Shown: positions 10,344-21,372 of the stretch, piece by piece
Layout of the letters: every line of letters starts with the position of its first letter
Position numbering within the stretch: position 1 is the stretch's first letter
Notes under the pieces: model-generated
Databases searched by the model: none
The model's input: the letters and a program-made list of their open reading frames with translations, nothing else
Told to the model about the DNA's origin: nothing
Position numbers and translations under genes: made by a program
Assembly (NCBI GenBank): GCA_016748015.1
Contig: JAAOMT010000222.1
Location: 551,993-615,992 of the forward strand
DNA length: 64,000 nt
From: Geosiphon pyriformis
Taxonomy: Eukaryota > Glomeromycota > Glomeromycetes > Archaeosporales > Geosiphonaceae
Direction: 5' to 3'

Positions 10344-11036
10344 TTGACTAAAGAAATATATAAAGACATGGTAAATATGACAAAAGATATTAGAAAATGG
10401 AAATTACTGATGATATTTATTTACTAGCACAACAATTTTTTCAACTGATTCAACAATAAGAGATGGAAATTACAATTAATCAACAAACTATTAGATACAA
10501 AGACACCAAAAAAGGACCACAAGATAAAGTACAAAAAAAAACAGAAAATACTATTAACAAAATAATCACAAAAGTAAAATTGACAATAAAAGCACAACCA
10601 AAAGTTACTCAATATCAAGAGTTAACAATAGAAACATGAAATTGGTAGACACAACAATTTCCAAAAAACTTTTGTTATTTTCATTTAAAACAACATTTAA
10701 ATATTCAGAACTTATATATAGATAAAACAAAACAACTATTCAACATAACAATATTACAACAACTTAAACAATTTGTGAAAAAAAACAATCTAATCACATA
10801 GACACAAGCTATCTATTGATTACAAGTTAGATTTTAAGACCAACCAGAAATTTTACTTAATCCAGCAATAAACTCTATTATTGTTAACCAAATGGAAAAA
10901 ATAACCAATGCCCAATTTGAAAAATTACAGAACAAGATAACACAAGTAATTCTCAAGAAAAAAATTCAAGAAATACTCAAAAACAGAGCATTAGAGTTAG
11001 AAGATCTTGATAAAGCTCAATATTAAAAAGGAGGAA
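10344..11036 (+). pseudogene. Long pol C-terminal tail of A1
   Basis: After the GPY/F module the reading continues for about 230 more codons up to the polypurine tract, through several stops. It is Q-, K- and I-rich, with a probable coiled-coil stretch near the end (NAQFEKLQNKITQVI, about 10910). Related tails occur in H (31500-31700) and E (18440-19290). I do not recognise a domain. Confidence 0.5.
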
Positions 11037-11040
11037 ATAA
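11026..11040 (+). promoter_or_regulatory. Polypurine tract of A1
   Basis: AAAAAGGAGGAAATAA lies directly before the 3' LTR. It is the expected primer site for plus-strand synthesis. A related tract precedes the 3' LTR of H on the minus strand and of E. Confidence 0.75.
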
Positions 11041-11901
11041 TGTTACTCATAGAATATAAGAAGAATATTAGTATATAAAATTAGCTAATCAGAGATAAAT
11101 GTAGTAAATGTGGAATTCCAGGATTTCTCCCAAAAAAATTGCAGAATTTCAGGAATTTTAGGATTCTTATATAAGGAATTGTAGAATTTCAGGATTTCAG
11201 AATTTCTCTCAAAGAAATTGCAGGATTCCTGGTATGAAAAATTGAAGAATTGAGAAATCTCAATTATATATATATAGAGGTAGTATTAAAAGTAGAAAAG
11301 AGAGATCTCTTAATTTAAATTTAATCTAAACAACCTTTTATATTACAAATATTAATAAATAATTATTTATTATCTCAAATTTACTCTTTACTATCAATTC
11401 TTTATGTTGATAGTAAATAATACTTAACCACACTAGAACAATAGCTCTTAATTATGGCTATTGATGGGATACTAACATTTATTGCCTTGGCTTATTTTTT
11501 TCTTTTCTTTTATTTTCTTTTCTGTGTTATTTTGTTATTCTTGTTGTTAACTAATTAATTAAAAAGTAAAGCACTAAGTTATTGATGTTAAGAATAGCCT
11601 GGTAAAAAACCCCAAAGGAAGGGTATAAAGTTTGATAATTTAAGAATAACTTATTAGAAGGGCATTTCTGCCAGATTACTAGCCACCACACTAAGAAAAA
11701 AATTCAATGGAATTGTGATTTCAGAAGGCTACTGAGACATTATTGAATCTCTGTCCATTATACAAAAAATTCCAATTTAAATCTTCAGATTTTAGAGACC
11801 TTCAGATATAAACAATCTTCAAAATAACATTAGTATATTAATTAAACACCAAGTTATGGATTTGTTATTTGATTTAAGACTCTAAATAATTACTTGTAAC
11901 A
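11041..11901 (+). repeat. 3' LTR of A1 (type A)
   Basis: Begins TGTTACTCATAG and ends CTTGTAACA. It has the same internal order as the 5' LTR but differs at many positions, mostly between A/G and C/T, so the insertion is old or was heavily mutated. Confidence 0.92.
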
Positions 11902-11969
11902 TTGCCACTTTTGTAAATTTTTGGAGTGCTCTGTCTCTGTAAATTTATAACTTCACAAGAAGCACCAAA
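11902..11969 (-). repeat. Truncated type-B leader, minus strand
   Basis: On the minus strand it reads TTTGGTGCTTCTTGTGAAG directly after the type-B LTR, with a second AGCAC arm near 11925. It matches the leaders of A1 (2906-2975) and F (21300-21372). The left part is cut by the 3' LTR of A1. Confidence 0.65.
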
Positions 11970-12407
11970 TGTTATGAGTAAACTTGGTGGAGTAGAGAAA
12001 TGGTAACATTTGGTGTTTTCAATTATTGGTAATACATGTTATGTGTAATTTCGGTGGCTTAATCTTGATTATCAGTCTCTGAAGATCTTATTTTACTGGT
12101 TGTGAATTTACTTATTGAGTTTTTTGGTTATAAAACACAGAGTTTTGGTTCTCACTAATTACAACTTCTTATAAAGATAAGCTTTCTTCTTTGAGCTAAC
12201 AAGTATAGTTATTAGAGTTCAGCATTGTTTTTTTGCTCTTTTGGTAAGCTATCAAGATAATGTTAATATCCAAAAACCTAAGGAGAGCTTCTCTCTTTTA
12301 CCAGGCTATCACAAAGTTTATTTCTAGACAGTCAATTTTCCTATACTGCCATTTCACAAAAGAATAAATAAAAAAAATAAAAAAAAATAAAAATAAAAAA
12401 AAATAAA

Positions 12408-12440
12408 AGAAAGAAAGAAAGAAAGAAAGAAAGAAAAGAA
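12408..12440 (+). repeat. AAAG microsatellite
   Basis: About eight GAAA/AAAG units form a simple repeat inside the A-rich part of the type-B LTR. Other type-B copies have only A/T-rich sequence here, so it is a local expansion. Confidence 0.8.
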
Positions 12441-12502
12441 TTAGTATCATTAATTGTCATGATCAAAAGTGATTGGTCCAAATTGTTAATAGTTCAAAGT
12501 AA

Positions 12503-13487
12503 TGTTACTCATAGAATATAGAAAATATATTAACATATAAATTAGCCAATCAGAAAAAGACATAATAAATGTGGAATTCCAGAATTCCTCTTAAAGGAAT
12601 TGCAAGATTCTAGGAATTTTAGAATTCTTATATGAGGAATTGCAGGATTCCAGAATTTCAGAATTCTTCTCAAAGAAATTGCAGGATTCCAGAAATTTCA
12701 GGATTCTTGGTTAGAAAATTAAAGAATTCAAGGAATCTTATATAATATAAATTATATATATATAGCAAGAGTGTTAAAAGCAGAAAAAGCAATTCCTGGA
12801 GAATTCAATAAAGTTTTATTAATTTAGAACAATCCTCTTTCTTTTCTATTTATTAACTCTCATTTCAAGAATAGTTGCTATCAACCAAAATGGAATTATA
12901 TAAATAAAAAATCTCTCCAATTCTTCAAATCCATGTTATTGTTGTTTGTTTGAAAATATAATTACTCTTCTATTTATCAACACTTTATGTTGATAAAATC
13001 TAACACTTATACACACTGAAACAATAGCTCTTAATCATGGCTATTGATGAAATACTAACTTGCAATTGCTTTGGCTTATTTTTTATTTTTTATTTTTTAT
13101 TTCTTTTATTTTTATTTTTTTTCTTTTGTTGTTATTTACTAATTGAGTAAAAAATTAAGCACTGAAATACAGACATCATAGAGACTGGTAAAAAACCCAT
13201 GAAACAAGGGTAAAACACTCATAGATTTGAGGATAGCTTATCAGGAGGATTACCAGCCACTATGCTGAGAAAGAAATTTGATGAAACTGTGGTTTCAGGA
13301 AGCTACAGATAAAACAATCAATTAAATCTCTGTCCATTATACAAAGAACCCAATCAAAACTTTCAGATAATAAATACCTTCAGATTCAATCAAAACCTTC
13401 AGATAAAATTATCTACCAGAACATTCATTAAGCACCAAGTTATGAGTTTGTTATTTGCTTTGAGACCCCAAATAATCACTTATAACA
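12503..13487 (+). repeat. Solo type-A LTR
   Basis: Starts TGTTACTCATAG and ends CTTATAACA. It interrupts the type-B LTR: the sequence left (to 12502) and right (from 13488) joins into the order seen at 19780-19860. Flanking tetranucleotides are GTAA and ACAA, which fit one duplicated site with two transitions. A solo LTR arises by recombination between the two LTRs of an element. Confidence 0.88.
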
Positions 13488-13814
13488 ACAATTATGCTAA
13501 GAGCATCTGTTCTAAAATAAAAGTACAAAACAATAGTTAATTTACATAAAGCCTACAAAGTTTAAAAACATAAATTCATGATTTTGATTTCTCAATAATT
13601 AATTTATTTTAAAAGACAAAGATAGAATAGAATAAATAATGAAAGGAATAAAAATATTTGATTCTTGTTTAATGAGTTGTATCTATCTTTTTTTTTTACC
13701 TTTTACAACTACTCACTTTTATATATTCTTTTGGTTTTATAAGATTGCTTCTAATTGTTTTGTTATTGCTAACTATTGCTTTGCTATTTCTGTTATTGTT
13801 TTGTTTTTTACATT

Positions 13815-13965
13815 ATTACTAGTTATCTTATGTTATAACACATTATCTAGTGTTATTATGTATTATTATGTGTTATTCTATGTTGTAACACGTTATCTTG
13901 TGCTATCCTAAGTTATAATGTGTTATTCAATATTATTGTGTATTATTCTGTGTTATGTCACATTC
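13815..13965 (-). repeat. Phased 10-bp tandem array in type-B U3
   Basis: About 14 consecutive 10-base units resembling TGTTATTCTG follow each other in phase. Equivalent arrays lie at 19345-19485, 23125-23240, 28965-29080 and 57470-57590 in the other type-B LTRs. Confidence 0.75.
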
Positions 13966-14013
13966 TGGTTATGTTTCTTCATAACTTTGGATTGGTTTTT
14001 CTACTTAGATAAC

Positions 14014-14474
14014 AATGGTATTTACCATTTAAGATAGAAACTTCGAGTTCAACATAATATCTTTTGAATTCTGCAATGCTCCTGCTATCTTTCAGCATAT
14101 TATAGATGTTGTGTACAAAAGAATTTTGTGGAAATCAGTTATAGTATATCTAGATAACACCAATGTTTTCTTGAAAACATTTAACAATCACTTGCTCCAT
14201 CTTTAGCAAGTCTTTGAATGCCTTCATAGTGCTAGATTAAAACTCAATCCCAATAAATGCTTTTTTAGAAAGACTGAATTGAAATTCTTAGGAACATAAT
14301 TAGCAAAAATGGAGTCAAACTTAACCTAGATAAGATCCAAAAAGTCAAAAATTTTCCAGCTCCAATCAACCTCAAAGAATTATAAAGATTTTTAGAATTG
14401 ACAAAATACTATTAACAATTTATCAAAGGATTCTCAACTATTATAAAACCACTTTATCAGTTGTTGTCCAAATA
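14014..14474 (+). pseudogene. pol: Reverse transcriptase fragment of E
   Basis: Reads RNFEFN, then PAIFQHIIDVVYKRI, the catalytic box YLDN at 14147-14158 (AAC for the second Asp), FRKTELKFLG (14270) and QFIKGFS (14417), up to LLSKY at the Tc1 insertion. Reading resumes in the same frame at 15769. Confidence 0.82.
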
Positions 14475-15766
14475 CAGTATAGGACAAAAAAAATTGGACA
14501 AAAAAATGCATCTTACAAGATTTGATCTAATTTAACCAATTTTGGTTAGATTATGACAAAGTTAGTTGGAAATAAATGTGAAGGTAAGTGGCTATTAGCT
14601 TATATATTTTTTTTGTGCATTTTATTAATTTTTTTTTTAATTCTTGTGTGAAAATGGCAACATCCAAACAAGAAATGCAATGACAAACAGTATTGTATTT
14701 TTAGAACCAAGAAATACGAATTGCAGCAGAAATACAGAAGCAAACAAATATACCACATTCTACTATTTACAATATTCTTAAAAAACTCGTAAAAAACCAG
14801 GGTGGTGGAGCATGCAAGTGGAAATAGTTGGCCAAGAAAGATTAAAGAGGTTGCTTTATGAATATTACAATTGTACATCAAATGGGATTCCTCAATTTCA
14901 ACAAGAACTTTGACAACAAAGTTGTCAAAAATAAATGTAAAGGTATCCTATAGAACAATTGGGAGGCATTTAGTATTTCTTGGTTACAAAAAAGACCTTC
15001 TTTAGGCCATTCCAATGCTTACTAATAAACATAAAAAGAGGCATTTGGAATGGACTTACCAATACTTAAATGACAATTGGGACCAAACTGTTTTTACAGA
15101 TGAAACAGCCTTTTGTTTATTTTGGAACACACTAGAGCATTGGTATAGAGATTTACAGCCCACTCATGCCATTCCAAAAGATCGAACAAAAGTCTTTGCT
15201 TGAGGTGGTTTCTATAAAGGAGGAAAGACAAGTTTATTTTGTTTTACTGGAATAATGGATAGTTATTTTTACATAGAAATTCTTCATACTCACCTGCCTA
15301 AAATTAGAAAAATGCTTGGACGTAGATAGCAGTTTTAGCAAGACAACAATCCAAAATACAAAAGCAAAGTTTCTCAAGCCTTTATAGCTGCCAATATTAA
15401 TAATGTTCTTGACTGGTCTGCCAACTTATCCAACTTGAACCCTATTGAAAACTTGTAGACTATTGTCAAAAATAAGGTAGAAAAGCAAATGCCCAAAAAT
15501 TGTGACTAGTTAATGCAGTTTATGGAAAAAGAATAGTGGATGATTTCTGGATCTACCTTTATCGGATTAGTAGGATTAATGAAATGGCATTGTGAGATGG
15601 TGATTGTGAATAAGAAGGAAAAAATATCATATTAATATTCTATTAATTTTTTTTAATAAAATAATGTGCTTTTTATTTTTCTAATGATATATTTTTTGTA
15701 AAATTTGGTCCATTAATTAAAGCACAATAATTAGTTTTTTGTGTCCAATTTTTTTTGTTCCCACTG
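14475..15766 (+). mobile_element. Tc1/mariner-type DNA transposon in RT of E
   Basis: Terminal inverted repeats of about 28 bp (left begins CAGTATAGGACAAAAAAAAT, right ends in the inverted CAGTGGGAACAAAAAAAAT) are bounded by TA at 14473-14474 and 15767-15768. Removing the element and one TA restores the pol frame across LLSKY. The transposase inside is broken. Small transposons of this kind move by cut and paste into TA sites. Confidence 0.9.
14654..15640 (+). pseudogene. Tc1-type transposase
   Basis: An N-terminal helix-turn-helix-like part reads IAAEIQKQTNIPHSTIYNIL (14712-14771). The DDE core has FTDETAF (first Asp, about 15095), QDNNPKYKSK (second Asp, 15341) and LSNLNPIENL (Glu, 15428-15460), a DD34E-like arrangement. 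The intact frame 15015-15203 covers the first Asp. Stops replace Q or W, for example TGA at 14681, TAG at 14701, TAG at 15328 and TAG at 15457. Length, about 330 codons, is normal for the family. It is inactive. Confidence 0.85.
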
Positions 15767-15768
15767 TA

Positions 15769-16260
15769 CATACAGTATTTATAGAAAAAAAACCAACAGA
15801 AATCATTTGACTATTTCAAACAGCAATTAATTACATCTCCAATCTTGATTTATCCAGATTTCACTAAATAGTTTATTGTTATAACAGACACTTTAAAAAA
15901 TGCACTAGAAACAATCTCATCACAAATAAGACTAGACAATAGAGAACATTCAATTGCCTATACCAGTTACAGCATTAGCCCAACAGAAAAAAATTACAGC
16001 ACAACAGATCTGAAATGTTTCGTCATTTATTAGGCCATACAAATATGGAGACATTATTTCAGTTTGTTCTTTGACTTATATACTAATTATAAAAGACTTG
16101 TTTAATTACTTAACAATTCACAACTAAAGGAAAAATATGCAAAATAAAGTACTTATCTGCAATAATTCTCACTCAAAGTTTATTACAAGAAAAAATCCAA
16201 AAACACCAATGCTAACAGTTTGTTAAGGATGCCACAAACCTAATCCCAGACCTATGGACA
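15769..16260 (+). pseudogene. pol: RNase H region of E
   Basis: Continues from the split RT: KKNQQKSFDYFKQQL, IYPDF, then EHSIAYTSYSISPTEKNY (about 15950) and LYTNYKRLV (16077). The catalytic D of the usual YTDH motif is N here. Several TAG/TAA stops. Confidence 0.75.
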
Positions 16261-16419
16261 CAACCAATTACTACTGACTACATTAGTACCTATTAATACT
16301 ATGTTTCAAAGAGATATTATCTTAACAGGAACAGAGTACCATATGAAAACATGCATGGAATTATTTTATTTAAGACAACCAACTATATTAATAAGAACAC
16401 TGAAATCACTTTACCTTAC

Positions 16420-16970
16420 AATGAGTTATTAAAAACAATAAAAAGGAAACTATATTACATAATATGCATTCTGATCCAACTACAGAACACTTTAACAAAG
16501 ATGCTATTCTTAAAAGAATCCTAAATTTATACTAATGGCCAACAATATACAAAAACATTTTTGAATACATGCTCAATTGTGACTTATGCCAGTGAAAAGA
16601 AAGAGCCAGAATAATGGAACTACTTTGACTCATTCCAGTTGGAAATCCATTTAATAAAATTGAGATCAATTTGGTTGGTTCTCTCTCCATAACATCCAAA
16701 AAAAATTATTATATTGCTGTAATCATAGACTACTTAACAAAATAGCCAGAAACCAGAGCCATCAAAGTAGTAGATGCTAAAACAGTAGCTGAATTCATAC
16801 ACCAAGATCTGATTTGCAGACATGAATGCCTGAAAGAACTGCTATTCAATTAAGAAATACATTTTGTTAATAATATATTAATTAAATTAAGTCAATAGTT
16901 TGAAATAAAATGTTTTTTATCATTACTATATTACCTATAAATGAATAGACTGATAGAAAAATTTAACCAA
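16420..16970 (+). pseudogene. pol: Integrase of E, first part
   Basis: Contains the zinc region (MHSDPTTEHF near 16468, then CDLCQ near 16580, all four ligands present), the core FNKIEINLVGS (16650; catalytic D now N), DYLTK-PETRAI (16728) and LLFN-EIHFVNN (16840; D now N). It stops at LIEKFNQ, where a solo LTR interrupts. Confidence 0.78.
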
Positions 16971-17830
16971 TATTACTCATAGAATATAAAAAGTATATTA
17001 GCATATAAATTAACCAATTAAAAGTAGCCATAGTAAAGATGAAATTCCAGAATTCCTCTTAAAAGAATTGCAAGATTCCAGAAATTTTAGAATTCTTGTA
17101 CAAGGAATTACAGAATTCCAGAATTCCAGAATTCTTTTCAAAAAAATTTTGGGATTCTAATAATTCCAGGATTTCTGGTGTAAAAAATTGAGGAATTGAG
17201 GAATCTCAATTATGTATATATAGCAGTAGTGCTAGAAATAGAAAAGACAGAATTCTTTAGTTAGAAATCTCTCAGTTTAGATTTAATCTAAGCGATCTTT
17301 CAACTTACAAATATTAATAAATAATTATTCTTTATTTCCAATCTACTCTCTACTATTAACATGAAGTGTTAATAGTAATTGATACTTAATCACACTAGAA
17401 CAATAGCTCTTGATCATGGCTATTAACAGAATACTAACTTGTAATTGCTTTTACTCATTTTTTTATCTTTTTTTATTTTCTTTTATTTCTTTTTGTTATT
17501 TCTTTGGTTTTACTAATTGATTAAGGATTAAGCACTGAAGTACAGATGTTATAGAGACTGGTAAAAGACCTGTGAAACAAGAGTAAAACACTTATAGATT
17601 TGAGAATAGCTTACCAGAAAGATTACCAGCCACCACACTAAGAAAAAAATTCAACAGAATTGCAATTCCAGAAGACTACTAAAACAACATTTAAATCTCT
17701 GTCCATTATACAAAGAACTCAACCAAAATCTTCAGATAACAATACTTTTAGATCAATACCAACATATCAACCAAGCACCAAATTACAAGTTTGTTATTTG
17801 ATTTAAGACTCCAAATAAACATCTGTAACA
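16971..17830 (+). repeat. Solo type-A LTR in integrase of E
   Basis: Starts TATTACTCATAG (TG changed to TA) and ends CTGTAACA. The flanks are CCAA and TTGA. Both derive from CCGA by C-to-T or G-to-A changes, and CCGA restores the FNRTLC motif of integrase across the gap. Confidence 0.88.
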
Positions 17831-18440
17831 TTGAACACTATGTAAAGCACTAGCAAAAATAAGTTATAAAAACAAATAAGAATAAGACTTATTCATACTT
17901 TTTGTACTCTTTACATATTGAATACTAAAACAAAATATGACTCAGTTCACACCATTCAAATTAGTCTATAAAAGAAAAGCCACTCTGTCTATTAAAAAAG
18001 AAATACAGTCATACCCAACAGAAACTATTACAAAAGAGAATTTTGAAGTGATTTTACACCATAAAACATACCAGCTTATAGAAATATTAGAAAATAATCA
18101 TAAAACAGCAGCTAACAACATTAGTAATGTTCAAAAACAACAAAAAAAAACATGATAATCACTTATCTGAACAACCAATAAAATTCAAGATTGGAAACCA
18201 AGTATTGTTACATTATACAAAAGCTAAAAAACAGTGAAGTGAAAAGTTCAATTCAAAGTGGAATAATCTATTCTATGTACACAAAGTTTTAGACAATAGA
18301 GCTTACAAATTACAATTAGAAGACAGAATTTTAAAGAAAGTAGCACATAGAAATCAGTTAAAAATTTATTATGTAAAACAAGAATCATTATTATCAATAT
18401 CTCAATTAGGAACACAAATTTTATTAATCAGACCAGAAGA
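17831..18440 (+). pseudogene. pol: Integrase C-terminus of E
   Basis: Resumes with TLCKALAKIS and the frame 17937-18155 (QFTPFKLVYKRKATL, the usual end of the core domain). The GPY/F module is at about 18180-18320, with NLFYVHKVLDNRAYKLQLE; the G-P pair is altered. Confidence 0.75.
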
Positions 18441-19292
18441 TATATCATGAGATTTGGAACCAATTATCATTATTGTACTATAGACAACATACAGCAAATT
18501 AAATTAAAAAATTCAAATATATATAACACCCAAGAAGCAACAAAAAATGATAGAACTTTTAACATAGACCTGTCAGATCAAATTTTACAACTCTTAAAAC
18601 AACTATTTGATGCAATTCAACAATCTTTTGCTCAAATAGAAGTAATAATTGATAGAAAAAAGATATGATATAAAGATAGAAGCAGAAAAGAGGAAGGCAA
18701 GAGTTTAATTAAAACTAAATAATTCCATTCCTATCTAATGTCCAAGAGAAGAAATTGGAGAAAAAATTTCTCTCAAGTGGGACAGGAAAGAAAAAAAGTT
18801 TATAAAAGAAGATATTTAGTCTCCAAGTTCGAAAAAATTAAAGAAGCTTTAGCTTATGGGATTGATCTTCCCAAAACAAAAAAATAGATATCAGACAATG
18901 CCCAAAAATAGAAAAAAAGACTTTCTTTAGCATATTGGTTCTACAAAATTGGTAAACAACTAGATTTAAAAACACCATATAAAAATCTCAGCCAAAAAAC
19001 TTTTAACAAAGAATCAATACAACAAGTAGAAAAATTCATAAGAAAAAGCAACCTGATTCTATATTATAAAGCAATATACTGACTATATGCTACTTTCTAA
19101 CATTGTCTAAATGTATTGTTGTATAGATCTATAAAGACTATAACAGTTAACAACATAGGATAAATAACCAATCAACAGTTCAAAGACCTATGAAGAACAA
19201 TAATCAACAACCATCAAACATTATATGAACAAAGCCATAGTAACAGATACATATGATTTCACAGAAGCTCAATTCTAAAAAGAAAAAAATAA
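18441..19292 (+). pseudogene. Pol C-terminal tail of E
   Basis: The frame 18447-18668 and later short frames are K-, I- and Q-rich with a probable coiled coil (ILQLLKQLFDAIQQSF). A basic stretch follows near 18730-18830. It ends at an A-rich tract AGAAAAAAATAA just before the 3' LTR, which would be the polypurine tract. Function unknown. Confidence 0.5.
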
Positions 19293-20303
19293 TGTTACCC
19301 AAGTAGAAAACTGATCTAAAGTTATGAAAAAACATGACATAACACAAAATAGTGCACAATAACTTTGAATAATACATTATAACTAAGATAATACAGAATA
19401 ATGCATTATAATATAGGATAATACAGAATAACATATAATAATACCAGATAACATGTTATAATATAGGATACTAGTAATAACATAGAAAAACAAAACAATA
19501 ACAGAAATAGCAAAACAATAGTTAGCAATAATGAAACAATTAAAAGCAATACTATAAAACCAAAAGAATATATAAAAATGAGTAGTTGTAAAAGTTAGAA
19601 AAGAACAGAGAAATATATGAACCACTAAACAAGAATCAAATATCCTTACCTCTTTTATTATTTATTTTATTTTATATTCATCTTCCAAAATAAATCAATT
19701 ATTGAGAAATCAGAATCACAAATTTATGTTCTTGAATTTTGTGGACTTTATGTGAATTAACTATTGTTTCATATTTTTATTCCAGAACAGATGCTTTTAG
19801 CATAACTGCTTCAAACCATTAAAAATTTGGACCAGTTGCTTTTGATCACAGCAATTAATGATACTAATTCTTTTTTATTTTATTTTTTATTTTATTCTTT
19901 TTTTTATTCTTTTGTGAAGTGACAATATAGTAAAATTGACTGTTTAGAAATAAACTTTGTAATAGTCTGATAAAAGAGAGAAGCTTCCCCTAAATTTTGG
20001 ATATTAATATTATCTTGGTAGCTTACTAAAAGGGCAAAAAGACAATGTCAAACCTTAATGACTGTGCTCATTAGTTTAGAAAAGATAGCTTACATTTAAA
20101 GAAAGTTACAATTAACAAAAAACCAAACTTTTGTGCCTTATAACCAAAAAAACTCAATGGGTAAAATCACAACCAGAAAAAAAGATCTTTAGAAACTGAT
20201 AATCAAGACTAAGCCAACAGAATTATGCAAAACATGTATTACTAATAATTGAGAACACTAAATGTTACCATTTTCTTACTCTCTTTTAATTAACCCTATA
20301 ATA
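19293..20303 (+). repeat. 3' LTR of E (type B)
   Basis: Starts TGTTACCCAAGTAGAAAAC and ends CTATAATA (CA changed to TA). It has the 10-bp array at 19345-19485 and the TATA-like TATATAAAAATG near 19570. Right of it the sequence turns into the minus-strand gag of F. Confidence 0.85.
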
Positions 20304-21329
20304 CTGGTTTCTTTTCAAGATTTTGGTATTATAAGTTTGTGGTTTTTATCAAAAAAAATGGTAGGGCTTAGATTGTTTTGGTCTTATTCTAATTATTAGT
20401 TTTAATTGCTTTTTTGGCTCCTTCAATCCAAATATATGTGTTTTTTTCTTTACCAGAGAATTTTTTCAGTCTGACAATATCTTTATAAGCTATAATTTGA
20501 ACAATAAAAGTTGATTTAATTGTTAATAAAGAGAATATAAATAAAAGTATGTCTGGTTGTTTTGTGAGTTTACTGCTAGTTGTTTTTCTTTGTTAGCATA
20601 ACCAATAAGTTGTAGAATAGTTGTTTTATCTAAAGATATAGTGGTTGATTTGTTGAGAAGTAATACTAATAGTTGTATTTAAGAAAAAATGCTTTTACCA
20701 GATTTATTAACTGCTAAAGTAAGATTTTCAAACAATAATTCATATTTTTCTAAGAATTTGGTCCAGAAATTTTGATTATAGTCCTAAGGATACAGAGTTT
20801 TGAGAGTTTTTGGAGTTTTTAATTGTGTTTCAATAAGTTGGTTAAACAGAATTCTGCTTCTTAAAATCTGATAATATAAAAAAATTGTTAATAAAAAAAG
20901 CCTTAATTTCTTGTTAACTGTAAATTAAATACTTTCTTATATGACTGATATATTTCTATCTTCAGATTCAGATTCTTCAAAGTTAAATCTCAATAGTTGT
21001 TGTTTTTTTACTTAAAAGTATTATTTGCTAATATATTTCTGAATTTTCTAATCAATTATTAAAAAAGTTTTGGCTATAAATAGTAGTTAAAATTGAGTAT
21101 ATTAGTAATTTTTAATGGATTTGTTCTTCAAATTTTCTCATGTTTGTTGTTTGGTCTAATAAGTAGTCAACTTTAGTGTGTATATAGTAACAAAAACCAC
21201 TTTTTGCAATAATAGTTTCTAGTGGTATTCTTAAGTATTTCTTAAAGTATTTAAATAATGCTTTTTTATATAATAAGTAATCTTTTTTTTATAGTCTTAA
21301 TAGTCATCACTTTTATGAATTATTGGAAT
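20304..21329 (-). pseudogene. gag: gag remnant of element F
   Basis: On the minus strand the reading contains a segment like KTTILQLIGYANKEKQLAVN and then, near 20400-20480, a gag-domain start with FSGKE-like and TYIW-like residues, as in A1 (LEKFTGKENNAQVW). There are many stops and the gag is cut by the LTR of E. It belongs with the type-B LTR at 21373. Confidence 0.55.
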
Positions 21330-21372
21330 GTTTTGTCTTTGTGAATTTTATAATCTTATAGAAAACACCAAA
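21330..21372 (-). promoter_or_regulatory. Leader of element F
   Basis: On the minus strand it reads TTTGGTGTTTTC directly after the LTR, the same position and sequence type as the leaders of A1, C and H. TGGTGTT would be the primer-binding candidate. Confidence 0.5.

Larger units (their letters stand above)
2054..11901 (+). mobile_element. Full-length Ty3/gypsy LTR retrotransposon A1
   Basis: Two direct LTRs (2054-2905 and 11041-11901) starting TGTTACTCATAG and ending in ACA enclose an 8.1-kb internal region. Order inside is leader, gag with a CCHC knuckle, aspartic protease, a cysteine-rich linker, dUTPase, reverse transcriptase, RNase H, integrase, a GPY/F-type C-terminus and a long tail. 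RT before integrase is the Ty3/gypsy order. Many in-frame stops sit where Q, W or R would be expected, so the copy is dead. The left flank is LINE ORF1 and the right flank is the reverse complement of a type-B leader. The adjacent tetranucleotides, CTAT and TTGC, differ only by transitions, but the outer contexts do not join into one known element. Confidence 0.93.
11970..14013 (-). repeat. Type-B LTR (minus strand), interrupted
   Basis: Read on the minus strand it starts TGTTATCTAAGTAGAAAAACC and ends CTCATAACA, followed by its leader, so it is the 5' LTR of a minus-strand element whose body is gone. Without the solo LTR inside it is about 1055 bp. It contains a phased 10-bp array (13815-13965) and an AAAG tract (12408-12440). 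Confidence 0.85.
14014..20303 (+). mobile_element. 5'-truncated Ty3/gypsy element E
   Basis: Starts inside the reverse transcriptase and runs through RNase H, integrase and a C-terminal tail into a type-B 3' LTR. It is interrupted by a Tc1/mariner element (14475-15766) and a solo LTR (16971-17830). Everything upstream of mid-RT is missing, replaced by the minus-strand type-B LTR. All coding parts contain stops. Confidence 0.85.

Noticed and set aside
12363-12440. A-rich and AAAG tract as an origin or CRISPR-like repeat
   Set aside because: No spacers; the tract is the ordinary A-rich part of the type-B LTR with a local microsatellite.
13639-13911. Hydrophobic 90-codon frame resembling a membrane protein
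   Set aside because: It is the T-rich strand of a type-B LTR including the 10-bp array; equivalent frames appear in every copy (19383, 23080), so it reflects composition.
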